Assembly: GCF_016802725.1 (NCBI RefSeq)
Contig: NC_052672.1
Location: 11,232,710 to 11,296,709, forward strand
Direction: 5' to 3'
Length of the DNA: 64,000 bases
From: Solenopsis invicta
Taxonomy: Eukaryota; Arthropoda; Insecta; Hymenoptera; Formicidae
Shown here: piece by piece, positions 24,273 through 36,357 of the stretch
Layout: every line of letters starts with the position of its first letter
Position numbering within the stretch: the first letter of the stretch is position 1
Notes under the pieces: generated by a model
Databases searched by the model: none
Told to the model about the DNA's origin: nothing
What the model saw: only the letters and a program-made list of their open reading frames with translations
Translations under genes and position numbers: made by a program

Positions 24273-24909
24273 AATTATAGTATAATTATTGTACTTTGTA
24301 AAAATCTACATGTCGTCTTATTGCACAGTAAAATAGTAAGCTATCTTGTCTCAAAAAATCTGGTGCATCTACCTTTGAGATCTCGGTCTCCCAAACTCAA
24401 ACTCATGCGAAATATAAAAATGAAATGAACACGTATAAACAGTGTATAAATAGCAATTAAATGAATCGACGATTGCTCGATATTACGCAAAAATTCAAAA
24501 TTTTTTATTACCGCGAGATGTAAATCTGTTAAGTTACTTTACGTCTCATGCGTGTGCGTGTAAATTTTTTCTAATGTAAAAAAATTGTAAAAAAAACTTA
24601 TACGATGTATTGAGACGTGAATAGACTGAATACATGGAAAGTGTTCTCTTTACAAAGATTTTTGTTTTGTTTGGGGGACGTTCACAGATCGAGAATAAGA
24701 GATATATCGAAATTCTTCAAGCTCGTTCAATTTTAGCTCCGAAACGTGTCTTTAGCGTCTTAAGAATTGTACTACATTATAAGATCGTTACTACTTAAGG
24801 CATGTGCAAAAGTGCAGGTTTCAAAGTGTCAGCTTTAAGAGTGCTAGCGGATCAATAGTGGCGTTTCACGATAGCGAACGTGACGACAGGGAGCGATATT
24901 ACCGTTAGA

Positions 24910-24957
24910 TATACACACATACACACACACACACATATATATATATACACATATATA
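24910..24957 (+). repeat. (CA)n-(TA)n microsatellite
   Basis: A run of CA followed by TA dinucleotides in the candidate AGO1 3' UTR. Confidence 0.8.
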
Positions 24958-25604
24958 GCCTTTAGGAGCTCTAGTTTTGTCTTCTAATTTCTAAGTGTAT
25001 ACTGTCACTGTGTACATACGCATACCGTATGAGTATGTTATACGGATAGGTGTCACTTCGAGGAAGAAGACTTTGCGAGTCTCGCGAGAGAAAAGCAAGA
25101 CAGAATAAGAACGACGACGTAGTAGTTTACCATTGTAAAATGTAACGCTTTATAGACCACGGTCGTGACGATAAAGGAACGATTTTGGTCGAATTTCGAG
25201 CGTCTCAATTCAGCGGCCGCACGCTTTTCTTCTGTCTCGGACTTTTTCTTTTGTTCGACGTTAAATTGACACTTTTAATTATGAAAAGAGGAACGATTCG
25301 CACTACACGTTTATATTTATTTTTGTTGATCGATTTTCCGCAAGTAGTTGGTATAGCGTTTTCTTTTGTTTCTAAGCGAGCAAAAATAGGAATGGACGAT
25401 AGATCTCGTATGCTCTTGTCGAGAATATAATAGGTGGCATTTTAATAAGATTCCGATGAATTCAATTCCATATACGGATATTTTCATTGTGATTGCATCG
25501 ATATTTGTTAATCCACGACTGCATCACATTCACAATTTGAAACTTCAGTATAGCGAAAGTATACCTGGAGCTCTATGTTGAGAAATAAGATTTTTTTTTT
25601 ATCA

Positions 25605-26285
25605 CAGAGATGTGCAAATTATTCGTATAACTCTGTTAAAAAAAAAAAATAAACACATCTAGAGATAAGTTTTTCCGAGTCAAAAAATATTTGAATCAAA
25701 GAAATTTGTATTGTATAGTTAAAGGAGTTTCTTTGATTTGAAAAATTTTTGGGTTTCTTTTATTAGAATCAAAGAAATAGTTTAATTGTGTAACGCAAAT
25801 CTTTTTTTTATGAAAGAAATGTTTTTAAAAAACCAGAACAAGCAAATTATTTCTTACATTTCTGTCAAATTCTATTAATTTCTTTGAATTAAAAAATTAT
25901 TTGTTTAAATTGAAGAAAAAAAGTTAATAATGTCATTTCTTGAAATCAAATAAATTTTTATTTTCCTCGAAGGTATTTTGACTTCAAATTAAAAAAAAAA
26001 CCAAGTTAAAGAAACGATTTTATCAATTTATACTTTTCTCTGGATGTAGGTTTACAAAGCGAGCTATTCGAAAAGTTCGAATATAGAATTCTCTAATACA
26101 TATATATTGATGAATCACGTATACATCTTGTTTTTTTATATTGATACACTTATATTTAAAATGATTATTATATAATTATTTTTTCTCACATAGATTTTTT
26201 TATTATCTAAATAAAATTCTATCTGACAGTCATGTTGTTTATTAAAAGTTATGTTTCAAAAAAAATCCTGATTCGCACATCTCTA
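25605..26285. mobile_element. hAT-like non-autonomous element
   Basis: The left end CAGAGATGTGCAAATTATTCG-like sequence and the right end, on the complement TAGAGATGTGCGAATCAGG, form imperfect terminal inverted repeats of the YAGRGNTG type found in hAT elements. The flanks match an 8-bp target duplication in six of eight positions: TTTTATCA at 25,597-25,604 and TTTTATTG at 26,286-26,293. The 681-bp interior is AT-rich, with repeated TCAAAGAAA/TTTCTTTGA motifs and no transposase. It sits inside the candidate AGO1 3' UTR. Confidence 0.6.
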
Positions 26286-27308
26286 TTTTATTGTCAAGTG
26301 AAATATACAATAAGCAAGTTTTAAAGAAACTGTCGAAAGTATCATTCTTCATTAAAGAGACTTGGCGCTTCTTTTTCACCTAGCGTCACATACTTTTATC
26401 ACATTGTATTACATAGGGCTGTGTGTTCTGATATATTTCAAATTATCTATTACAGATATTGCCAGTATTAAGATCAAAATATTCGTAACTTTTTTATAAT
26501 CGCGCTGAAATTGTTTCCATAAATATTCAGCTTCTTGAAAGTATCTTCTGATAGCACAAAGTGAATTTCAGAAATAAACATTTGCTTCTATAGATAGATA
26601 CGCAATATCGTGGATTAACATCATTATATTCCGACATTCGACATCCAAGTCGGATGATTAATATCTCGTTGCTCTTCTTCGAGCTGAAAGTAAATGAGCG
26701 CGGAAAAGAGCAAGAAATGTGACCTATTATATCTAATCGGGACAAGATCGAAAAATGTAGTCATGTGGAATTGTATTTATAAACATTAACGAAAGATAAC
26801 TGAAGTTTTCGCAAGGCAAAAAGAGGCGGAAGATTAGTTAAAAGACTCGGTCCAGCCGATATAGTCTAGATGCACATTCTTTTAAATTTAAAGATTTGAA
26901 AAATCAAATATAATTGTGTACAATTGTGAGATTAAAAAAATTTTAATTAATATAATTCAGTAAATGTGATTCTTTTAATGCGAGGATAATTTTTTGCATT
27001 AAGAGAATCTTTTAAAGAGAATGCCATTTAAATTGATCTCTTTGCAATTCTTGGGCCTTTCGAGTGAACCGGATTTAGTCGTTGCACCCAACACGCTCAG
27101 TGTTAAATTTCGTTAATGTTTATAATTACGATTCATTCAAAGAACACGATATCAGCACACTAAGGAGCAATATCCCACCGTTATAAAGAGAAAACTCATA
27201 CATATAGACTTTTGTGTATCTACAAGTGCCTGGCGCTTCGTCCGCGCGTATTTGACGTCTGCAAATAACAATGTTGAACCAGAATAACAATATCGAAATT
27301 CTAAAAGA

Positions 27309-27375
27309 GAGAATTAGAGCGAGAGAGAGAGAAAGAGAGAGCGAAAGAGAGAGAGAGAGATAGAAAGAGAGCAAG
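27309..27375 (+). repeat. (GA)n microsatellite
   Basis: Interrupted GA repeat (GAGAGA with GAAAGA and GCGAGA interruptions). The Leu/Ser-rich frame on the other strand is a repeat artefact. Confidence 0.85.
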
Positions 27376-27620
27376 AAGAGATATAGGTGATTGTAGATAA
27401 GTATCGAGAAGCTGTCGATAATAATTAATTAATTAAATCCAGACTCGTCTAAGTCTAGATGGATAGATACTTGTTAAGGAGCGAGCGGGGATGCTACGAA
27501 AATAGCGAAAGTCGGCAAGTTTTCCCAATTGACCGCGCCCTGAAAGTATAAACTTAAATTATATCTGTTGGAAACATTCATCATGCCTCATCAAAATGGT
27601 AGTAATTATTAGGTGTAAGG

Positions 27621-27690
27621 TATATATACATATATAATATACATATATGTATATATATATATGTATAAAAATAAATATATATATATATTG
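27621..27690 (+). repeat. (TA)n microsatellite
   Basis: Imperfect TATATACATA-type repeat. Confidence 0.8.
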
Positions 27691-27880
27691 TGTACGAAAT
27701 ATATGACATATATTTATGAATGTCGGACGAGTAAGTTTTAAATAATTATCAACCTGAATAATGTGTGTCGTACATGATCATTGGATTCATTATTGGACTG
27801 ATTTCGCGGTCTTAAAGCACGCGCCATGCACACAATACATGTATAGCGTCAGTATGATTAAATATCGGTAATGATAGTCC

Positions 27881-28082
27881 GCACTGAGAGAAAAAATTCC
27901 TAAATTTTAATAAACATTTGAATACTTGCGATGAAAATTTTTATTAAATGTAAATAAATATTTGTTTAGTACAAGAATCACCAATGTGATTTTAGTTATC
28001 ATTTTTTTATTGAATAAATATTTATGTACCGTAAATAAATATTTCATTGCAAGTATTTAAATAAATTTTTTTTTCTCGGTGC
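27881..28082. mobile_element. MITE family M1, copy 1
   Basis: A 202-bp element with terminal inverted repeats GCACTGAGAGAAAAAATT and its near complement AATTTTTTTTTCTCGGTGC. A second copy of exactly the same length is at 58,236-58,437; the two share AAATGTAAAT(A/G)(A/G)ATATTT and AAATATTTATGTACCGTAAA. No coding capacity. Confidence 0.75.
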
Positions 28083-28554
28083 ACACGTAAAAAGGTGTTT
28101 ATGACAACGCGAAAATCGGAGCGAGACGGAAAATCGGAGCAGACAGCGCGTTGCGAGCCCTTCTATATATCGTATTAAATGAATTAATTATGGAATATTT
28201 GTTATTGAGCAATGCGAACGAAAGGGGTAGACAATAGTCAGAAGTGGTTACTGTTTGCTTAAATGATCGTTGATCGTCTCGGACAATAATTTTGTTCTGA
28301 ATTGCATGCTGCGAACTTCCTTCGAGCTCGAGGTCTTTAAAGGGGGTTTCACTAAAAATCCTTAAATTCAATAAATTGACCTTCCCAAAATAGAATTAAA
28401 ATTTAGCATTAATATACATGTAATAAATATAAATATAAAAGGAAGAAGTTTTATATAAATCGTATTTTTTAAAGAGACTAATTATTTTATCCTGAAATCC
28501 TGAAGTTGTACAGATTAGAGGCACGGAGTTAAGTAACACGCGCTAATTCGTTTA

Positions 28555-28693
28555 CATTGCTCGATATCTGACGCTACATAGTCAGCCGGCTAAACAAAGA
28601 ACACCACTGCAACCACAAGAAAAACTGCGCATCTTTATAAATTATAATGTAAGCCTCCGGTGTTCTGAATCTACGATCGTTGATCGAGCAATG
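28555..28693 (+). ncRNA. nested two-stem hairpin, possible structured RNA element
   Basis: An 11-bp perfect outer stem, CATTGCTCGAT (28,555-28,565) with ATCGAGCAATG (28,683-28,693), encloses an 8-bp perfect inner stem, AGAACACC (28,598-28,605) with GGTGTTCT (28,659-28,666). The surroundings are more GC-rich than the neighbourhood. Correct nesting suggests a folded element within a 3' UTR or a stand-alone RNA, but no RNA family is recognised and a chance or MITE-derived origin is possible. Confidence 0.35.
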
Positions 28694-31206
28694 CAGGTGT
28701 GTCGCGAAATGTCCATTTTCTCGCTTAAGGACTGAAATAATTGTGACAATTGCATCCTTTGATTGAAATTGCGCGATATCAATTTCTGATCTAATATTTC
28801 AATCTGGGTAACCAAGCTTTATTTCCAAATTTACCTCGAATTTAAATTTGTAAGATATTTAATTTTATTGTTACATTTGTCGTGTTTCTACGTGAAAATT
28901 AAGATCAATAAATTAATATCATATATTTCTATGAATTTCTCGCGATATTGTCTATCACTGTATAATTGTATTTGGTATAATATACAATTATAATAATTGT
29001 AATTATAATATATAATGGATTATATAAAGAATATAATTATAACATAATTATTACTATAATCATATCCATGATCTTAATTTATTATCTTAAAAAAATTTAT
29101 GCGAGCAATTTAGAACTCGTATATTCCTTACATCAAATGCATTTTATCCTACCTACGTCTTTCAAACGATCAGATTTTTATATCGTTAAAAACTTGAAAA
29201 CAATGCAATTGTTGAATTTTGGTTTCCGTTGTATTTAATATGTTTCAGCTTTTCTCTGCAATTTTAGAAAATATTCGACTGTCACATTTGTGCCTCCTTT
29301 ATTGTACTTGCTAATTACATCTGCATTACAAGTCGGTCGACGATCAGTTCATCTGAAAATGCAATAGAGAATTGGATAATCAATCACATCTGTGATTTCT
29401 ATTTGGATTGGAAGATAGGCGAGTGCTGATACAATACGACGACGAATGAAAATTTTGACGACGAAATAATTATACACATACGTTGATATATAACAGTGCA
29501 TGAATTTACTTATTAATAACTTTATATATATACATGACACTAATATCTACAAGATCAAGGAATCGGGAATTGTACGAACAGAAATTCGCTCGGTGTAAAA
29601 ACTGAGCGGATCATTTCGTGTATATAACAGGACTCGTTAATCGAAGTTCAAAGTAAAAGGCAGTGTAAAGGTCTGATAAAGGGCTTTTAAGACTTCGTGT
29701 AGAATTTTAAGGGAAGTTGCGTTATATATAAGACAATATTTTGTGTAACACAGGCGTTGACGGGCTTTCCGAATCGTTTCTCTCTGTAAAGTGGCTCTTG
29801 AATCATCAATATTCCTTGTCGATACACTTGTTCTATTAAACTTGTATCACTCATACGACTCCATCTGTTTCTTTAACTCGCACATTCTTTAAGTAAACTT
29901 CAAAGTATATATTACTGATAAGAATTTTTGACATACTTTACAACTAAATATAGTAATAATTGAAAATATACTAAGGTATATATATTATTTAAAGTATATA
30001 TTTGCAATTTAAAAGAGAAAGTCTTGTAAATATCTATTATTTCTTACGTAAAAGTTTAATATTGAATGACGTTTTTTTCTGATTTTAATATTTAAGAAAT
30101 TTACAAAAATTTAATAGAATTAGAAAATACTTTTAAATAACATTAAAAATTAATATTTAATATTCTCAGTTTACATGATTTTCGAAATCATGAAAGAAGA
30201 CTTGCACAAATGTTTAAAAAATATTTCCAAATTATCTATGACGTTCTAACGCGCAGGAGATATCTTCGATCAATTAAATTTTATTTTATTTACCGCGGAA
30301 GAGATTCTAGCTGATGCTCGCAGGAATCGGTGGCGAGGGCTTTATTTTGAAAGTACAGAACTCTGCTGCGACAACGTCAGTGATAATCGGAGTATCGATA
30401 ATAAATATTGATCGTTTCATAGAGCGCTGATAAAAGTGATACAACGCTTAATTGTTCCGCAAACGCAAACGTGATTCGTGATGAGAAATCCGAAAGTGGC
30501 GGCGGTCGACGAGCGAGATACCTTCGTCGGACGAATGCGCGACTCGACTTCGCGCCTTGTCGATCTGCGTTTAACATCATCGTAACGAGAAAAGAGAGGA
30601 AAATCGTATTAATTATAGCGAGAGGATCCACGCAATAGTACATTCTCGACAACTTGGGCACCAGGCTCGGTCAGCGAGTTAACTCCGCTTGACTAAACCT
30701 TCTTTTGCCGTAGTCGAATCCTGTTGTGCATTATAGTTGTGGCTGTATAATCTAACTAAAACAAAAGGCAAATTGTTAACCGGAGTTAACACGGACCGTC
30801 GACCCTTTCGAGTTAACTTTCACGCGTACCATGGAGATAATTCGCAAATAAGAAAAAAAAACGATTACGCGCGCTTGATATTGCGACGAAAAATACATGC
30901 GAATTGAACGGAGCAAAAAATTTTGTAAATTATTTTGGAAATGTAAATGTTATAGCACACAATTGTTCCCACACTCACGTTGACTTGCCTGATTCAACTG
31001 GAAAAAGAAAGGTGTGCCATTCATATACATATATATAATTTTAAATACGATTCTTGAATGTGTGTAATCAAAAGCATCACTGAGAGTTGGAGGGGAGTGG
31101 AAAAAAGGAATTCGATTCACTGGTACACGTTGAAGAAGATATGCAAGATATCATAATTCTGTAATTTGTACGGCAAGCCAGCTCAAAAAGGAAAACATAC
31201 GCATAA

Positions 31207-31215
<9 letters not shown>

Positions 31216-31281
<66 letters not shown>
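31216..31281 (+). repeat. (TA)n microsatellite
   Basis: About 33 uninterrupted TA units. A CA run at 31,388-31,407 follows about 110 bp downstream. Confidence 0.9.
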
Positions 31282-31282
<1 letters not shown>

Positions 31283-31799
31283 CATTGCGACATTTAGTTG
31301 TAGCGATGACAAGTTTTCATCGCGGTTTTCAAGAATGTTACATTGTACATAAATTATTTACGTATATAAATACATATATAAATATATACACACACACACA
31401 CACACATACACACTCTCATAGCAACTTAAGCCCCACATTGAATAATACCTCGACTGACTTTGTCCCTTGAACATTATGTGTATCTTTAATATAATGCAAA
31501 CAATTCCATGTCCGTCATAAATTATTGAATAAATCGAACGTTTCTCTCCGTGCTCGGCATATCGCTCTAAATCTATTGTGAGGAAGTAATAAGAGAATAG
31601 CGGTTCAGAGTAGAATGCAGAATACGGAGACTCGTCCGTAATGTTGTATCGCAGTGTACGGGTTTAATCTTACTTTAAGTCTTTTTCGGGTCTTAATTAT
31701 GTATAGATTTTCTAGCCATAAATAAAAAATTAGTCACGTAAGATTTATTATGGGTGGTATAGATTTAACGAGATCTAAATAAACTTCGAAAAAATCTAT

Positions 31800-33271
31800 C
31801 ATCGACTTGTCTCCATTGTCTTATCCTTTTTACTTGACTCTGAGCGACAAATATGCTGCGAAAAATGTTAAACCAAAATTTTCTTATCTTTAATTATAAA
31901 ATACTTGATATCTATATTTAATTTATCTGTCGAAGCTCTTATCTCACATCAGTGCATTTAAAAGGATAAACGAGACTATAAGTCTTTTTACCGAAAAATT
32001 AATTGAGAAAAGCTCATCAGTTTATTAGAAAATATTTTAAGATTGAAGAAGAAACCTGAAAAAAATTATAATTTTATTCAATTTTTTGTTTATTTTAATC
32101 CTTTTAGATTTGATAATTCTGTTTTTTCAAACTAATTTCTTTACGTTCTTTTTTCAACATTTATTCAAATAAAGGATGAATCTTTTTTTTATTTATTTAT
32201 CAACTTCAGCTTCTGGAACAAAATACGATTTCGTAAATGTATTTTATGCAGTCGAAAAAATTTATAAATTTAATAAATTGTAATTATGTAAAGATTTCAT
32301 TTAGTCAACAGATATCTCATATTATTTTCTGTTTGTATCTAAAATAGCATATTTTCCGTGCAAATCAATGCATATAACTTCACAGAGTAAATTTATAAGA
32401 ATACGTGTTATGTTTACGTTTTTTCATCCAAGGTTTTTTCGACGATTTGCCTCCTGAGAGCAATAGTAATTCTAAAAATTTAATTTCGCGGCGCGTTAAG
32501 TGTGATCTGCGTGTAGGGTGCGGGTCTGTTCTGGCTGGTTCCACGTTTTGTTAAACCCTGAACGTGTTTGCACGTATTTTTATGTCTGAAAAATTTTCGA
32601 GGTTTGCTGAAACAGTGAATTAACATTTCGAATTGTTACTACTTTTTGTATAGCTCACAAAAAAAGATAATGGTAATTTGAGATAAACGATAATAATTTG
32701 ACTTGAGTGTTTCACACATGCTTCGCGTCCACGTGTAGGATAATTTTTTTTTAAAGGTCAGTATGTATAAAGAGATATATAATTTTTCATAAAACGAAAA
32801 GAATTTTTACGATCTGATATACTTATTGATCTCTCACACAATTTTTACCTTCTGTAATATTATCTGTAATATATTAATAACCTAACCTAGCCATGTGGTT
32901 ACTTTGCCGCCTTATATTTGATAACTTAACGTTTTAGAAATAAGATAAATATTCCAGTTGTTAGATGTTTAATCATTATTGAAAACACATTTCATTTATC
33001 ACAATATCTTTTTTCATATCTTTTTGCATGCATAATAAAAATTACTGTTTACAAGAAATAAAATAATTATACAATTCTGAACTTATATACAAGCATAATA
33101 TATTAATGATAGATTTGAAGATATTAATTTTGAGTTTTTATTTATAACTATTTTATTGTCTTTAATATATAATCAAAAACTGGAATGTCTATCTACTAGA
33201 ACATTTACCTCGTCAACCAAAGTCAAATCTAATTGTTCTCGTGTTAATATTTATTAAGAATATCAGGTAAT
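31800..33271. other. spacer and NO66 upstream region
   Basis: No coding sequence. A short GC-enriched patch near 32,440-32,560 could be regulatory, but I see no clear core promoter. The NO66 5' UTR probably lies in the last few hundred bases before 33,272. Confidence 0.45.
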
Positions 33272-35647
33272 ATGGAAGCAGTATCAGCCTTTTCCATGTA
33301 TGCAGCAAAATGTAACAACACGAAACAGTTACAGAGTGAAAAGAGGAATAAACAGAACTTGTCAAAAACTTTGAGTCAAAAGAGCAGGAAAGATGTGAAA
33401 CGACTACATGCGAGCCAACAAGGCAAAGGTATCTTGAATATTTTTGTGAAGAAAGAAGAGAAAGGCGATGTTATTAAAATGAAAGTTTAATAATTTATAA
33501 TTCCTTGTCTGTTGCAGGAATAAAATCTAAAACAAAATTGAATAATGTCAGTAAAAAGGTACAGTCAATAAGTTACAAGCAAAATATGCATAGAAAATCG
33601 AAATTAGAAACAACAAAGAAACAAAAGAAAAGCAACCTTAGCAAAAGAAAAATTATTCAGATGACTACTGATGCAGTATTGACAAAGAATATTAAAAAAA
33701 ACAGCAAAAAGAATTTAAATAATATAAAAGCAAATTATAAGAGTGATTCAAGTAATTTAAGCACAGATTCAATGATTAAGATAAATGAAGATAGTGATGA
33801 TAGCAATCCTATTACGAGTAGTCAAAAATTATTTCAGTGGTTATTACACCCTATGGATATAGACAAGTTCTTTGAGTGAGTAAAAGTTGAACAGTAATTG
33901 ATAAATAAATATACATTTTTAATGCTTAACATTAATTTTTTTCTTTTGAATCAGACAAAATTGGGAAAAAGCACCAATGTATGTGAGAAGGGATATGCCT
34001 GAGTATTACGAGCGCATCGTATCAACTGATTTATTGGACAAAGTGTTGAGGAACAATCATCTCCTATTTACTAAAAATATTGACATAACATCCTATTCTA
34101 ACGGAGTAAGAGAAACTCACAATCCTTCTGGTCGTGCTGTCCCAAGTATTGTTTGGGACTATTATAACAACAAATGTTCTGTGAGGATGTTAAATCCTCA
34201 AACATTCATACCCAAGATACATGCGTTGAATGGTAAGATATTGTATAATTATAGGATCGCTGCACCAGGCACTAAACGATTATAATAAATAACTGATAAA
34301 GAACATATTAAAATAAGATTTCAAAATAATAAATTGCAAATTATTATTTTCTAAATCTAATGTTCACACAGACTTGATTAAAATATTATTTTTATTAAAA
34401 TAGAATTATGTTAAGTTGTTCTTATTCATTAACTGGTGTAGTGACTATTCTTTTAATAATTTTCTATCATTTATTTCTTTATAACTTTCTTTTTACAGCT
34501 ACCCTTCAAGAATTCTTCGGTTGTTTTGTGGGCGCCAATTTGTACCTCACACCACCTAATAGCCAAGGTTTCGCACCTCATTACGATGATGTAGAAGCAT
34601 TTATTTTGCAAATCGAAGGTCAAAAGCGATGGAGATTATACAAACCACTTAGTGAGAATGAATTTTTGCCAAGATATTCCTCCAAGAATTTTGATCAGTC
34701 AGAGATAGGGGAGCCTATACTGGATACAATTGTTAAAGCTGGTGATTTATTGTATCTACCGCGGGGAACTATTCACCAAGGAGTGACTCTTGATAATGTT
34801 CACAGCTTGCACGTTACATTAAGTGTGTATCAGAAAAACAGTTGGTGCGACTTCCTTGAAAAAGTGCTTCCACAAGCTCTGAACCGAGCTGCCGAAAACG
34901 ATAGTCGTTTTCGTGAAGGATTGCCCTTGAATTACTTAACATATGTCGGCACTGCACACAATGAGAATAATCAAAAAAATATTTTTAAAAATAAAATTAA
35001 AGATTTAATCACTCTCATGATAGAGCATATTGATATCGACAATGCAGCCGATTTGATGGCCAAAAATCAAATTCATGACTTTTTGCCACCTTTCCTGCCC
35101 AAAAACGAGCGAAAGCGTACTGTGGCGGAAGACGGCGAGATCATGACTAGTAACGGAGTTGTTAAAAACTATCCGGAGATAACACTTGAAACAAAGATAC
35201 GATTGTTAAGATGGCATTGTATTAGGTGAGTTACGGCGAGTGAATTTCTAATCCTAATTCTAAAAAGCGAATTCAAAAGACAGAATAATAATATATATTT
35301 CTGTATTATTAGATTGTTAAAAGAAGATGGACTCTATAAGATATATTACTCTACTGAGAATTCTAAAGAGTATCACGAATATGAGCCGCAGTTTTCAGAA
35401 GTTGATGAAGAATTTGTGCCTGCGATTAAGCAAATCATACGAAATTATCCTAATTTTATATCTGTGAAAGAACTACAAATTGAAGATAATGAAGCAAAGG
35501 TATGACATATCATATTGTTTGCAAAGTCTTATTAAATATTACTTATATAATGTTGCAATTAATATAATTTTGAATATATTATAGATTCAAATGGTGAAAG
35601 ATCTTTGGGAAAAGAATTTAATTTTAACGAAGGATCCTCTGTGTTGA
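33272..35647 (+). CDS. NO66: ribosomal oxygenase NO66 (RIOX1), JmjC domain
   Basis: Six exons: 33,272-33,428; 33,518-33,875; 33,955-34,232; 34,499-35,225; 35,313-35,499; 35,585-35,647. They join in phase to 589 residues. Residues 1-160 are Lys/Ser/Asn-rich and disordered, nucleolar-signal-like. The JmjC domain contains NLYLTPPNSQGFAPHYDD with Fe(II) ligands H292 and D294, and H357 in PRGTIHQ by spacing. EGQKRWRLYKP and a C-terminal winged-helix region containing YYSTENSKEYH follow. The ETHNPSGRA block, the NF.QSEIGEP block and the C-terminus match RIOX1/NO66 better than RIOX2/MINA. NO66 is a 2-oxoglutarate oxygenase that hydroxylates a histidine of ribosomal protein uL2 (RPL8) and is also reported as an H3K4/K36 demethylase in the nucleolus/nucleus. 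It is convergent with the MCFD2-like gene. Confidence 0.93.
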
Positions 35648-35723
35648 TATACAAATTAATTTTTTTTTTAAAGAAAAGAAAAGAGAATATATGTGAAGTT
35701 GTAGAAATGTCTAAAATACTAAG

Positions 35724-35725
<2 letters not shown>

Positions 35726-35767
<42 letters not shown>
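35726..35767 (+). repeat. (TA)n in NO66 3' UTR
   Basis: About 20 TA units starting 79 bp after the NO66 stop codon. Confidence 0.85.
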
Positions 35768-35770
<3 letters not shown>

Positions 35771-36108
35771 AATGCTCAAGAGAATATATATAATTTTTTT
35801 TTGCAACACATGTACGTGTGTGTTTTTGTTGCGAAATACGAAACAAACAATAACAATACAGTATTACAAGTAGAAAATTATGTATAATAGTCATATGACA
35901 TGATATGAATATCAATTGTATAATACCTTCAATGATTCTTGTTATGTTTTATAAATCACGTGCGAATGAGCTTTTACAATATATTTTACACTTTATTTTT
36001 ATTTTACACTCTTTTGTACGCGGTTTCTTATATTTAAAAAAACCATCCATTGATATTAATATAACAATGTCCAGGAAAAGGTCAATCTAGAATTTTTAGA
36101 TTTTATGA

Positions 36109-36114
36109 AATAAA
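36109..36114 (+). terminator. NO66 poly(A) signal
   Basis: The AATAAA lies 462 bp after the NO66 stop. The MCFD2-like gene's AATAAA (36,139-36,134, minus strand) faces it, so the two transcripts should end within or just past each other's signals. Confidence 0.5.
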
Positions 36115-36133
36115 AACTGTGTGATATACATTC

Positions 36134-36139
36134 TTTATT
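36134..36139 (-). terminator. MCFD2-like poly(A) signal
   Basis: AATAAA on the minus strand, about 220 bp after the stop codon, facing the NO66 signal 20 bp away. Confidence 0.5.
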
Positions 36140-36357
36140 CATGTTTTTTTTACATTATATTTGATTGCGATTTTATATTAAACCGTTTTTTACTTTTTCT
36201 TGTTTCAATATTTTTTATTAATACTATTTGCATAATTTTTTGCCAGAATTCTTTTTATTTTCTTCATGACTTTTAAGTTCAATTGGTAACACAAAGTATT
36301 GACACATAATTAAAAATTATTGTGTGCGATGCAAGTGTGTATCTATATCTATAATTT

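Larger units (their letters stand above)
20085..31800 (+). other. candidate very long AGO1 3' UTR / gene desert
   Basis: After the AGO1 stop there are over 11 kb with no credible coding exon, no promoter-like CpG block and no splice-framed ORF before the NO66 region. Several Pumilio-type octamers occur in sense: TGTATATA at 20,156 and 29,619, TGTAAATA at 23,499 and 30,025. Many AATAAA signals are present (for example near 26,211, 26,573, 28,422, 30,400 and 31,722), so the true end cannot be fixed. Drosophila ago1 is reported to use neural 3' UTR extension, which makes a long UTR plausible; that is family knowledge, not shown here. Embedded elements are listed separately. Confidence 0.4.

Noticed and set aside
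33272..35647. Assignment as RIOX2/MINA
   Set aside because: The ETHNPSGRA, NF.QSEIGEP and YYSTENS blocks and the long basic N-terminus fit RIOX1/NO66 better.
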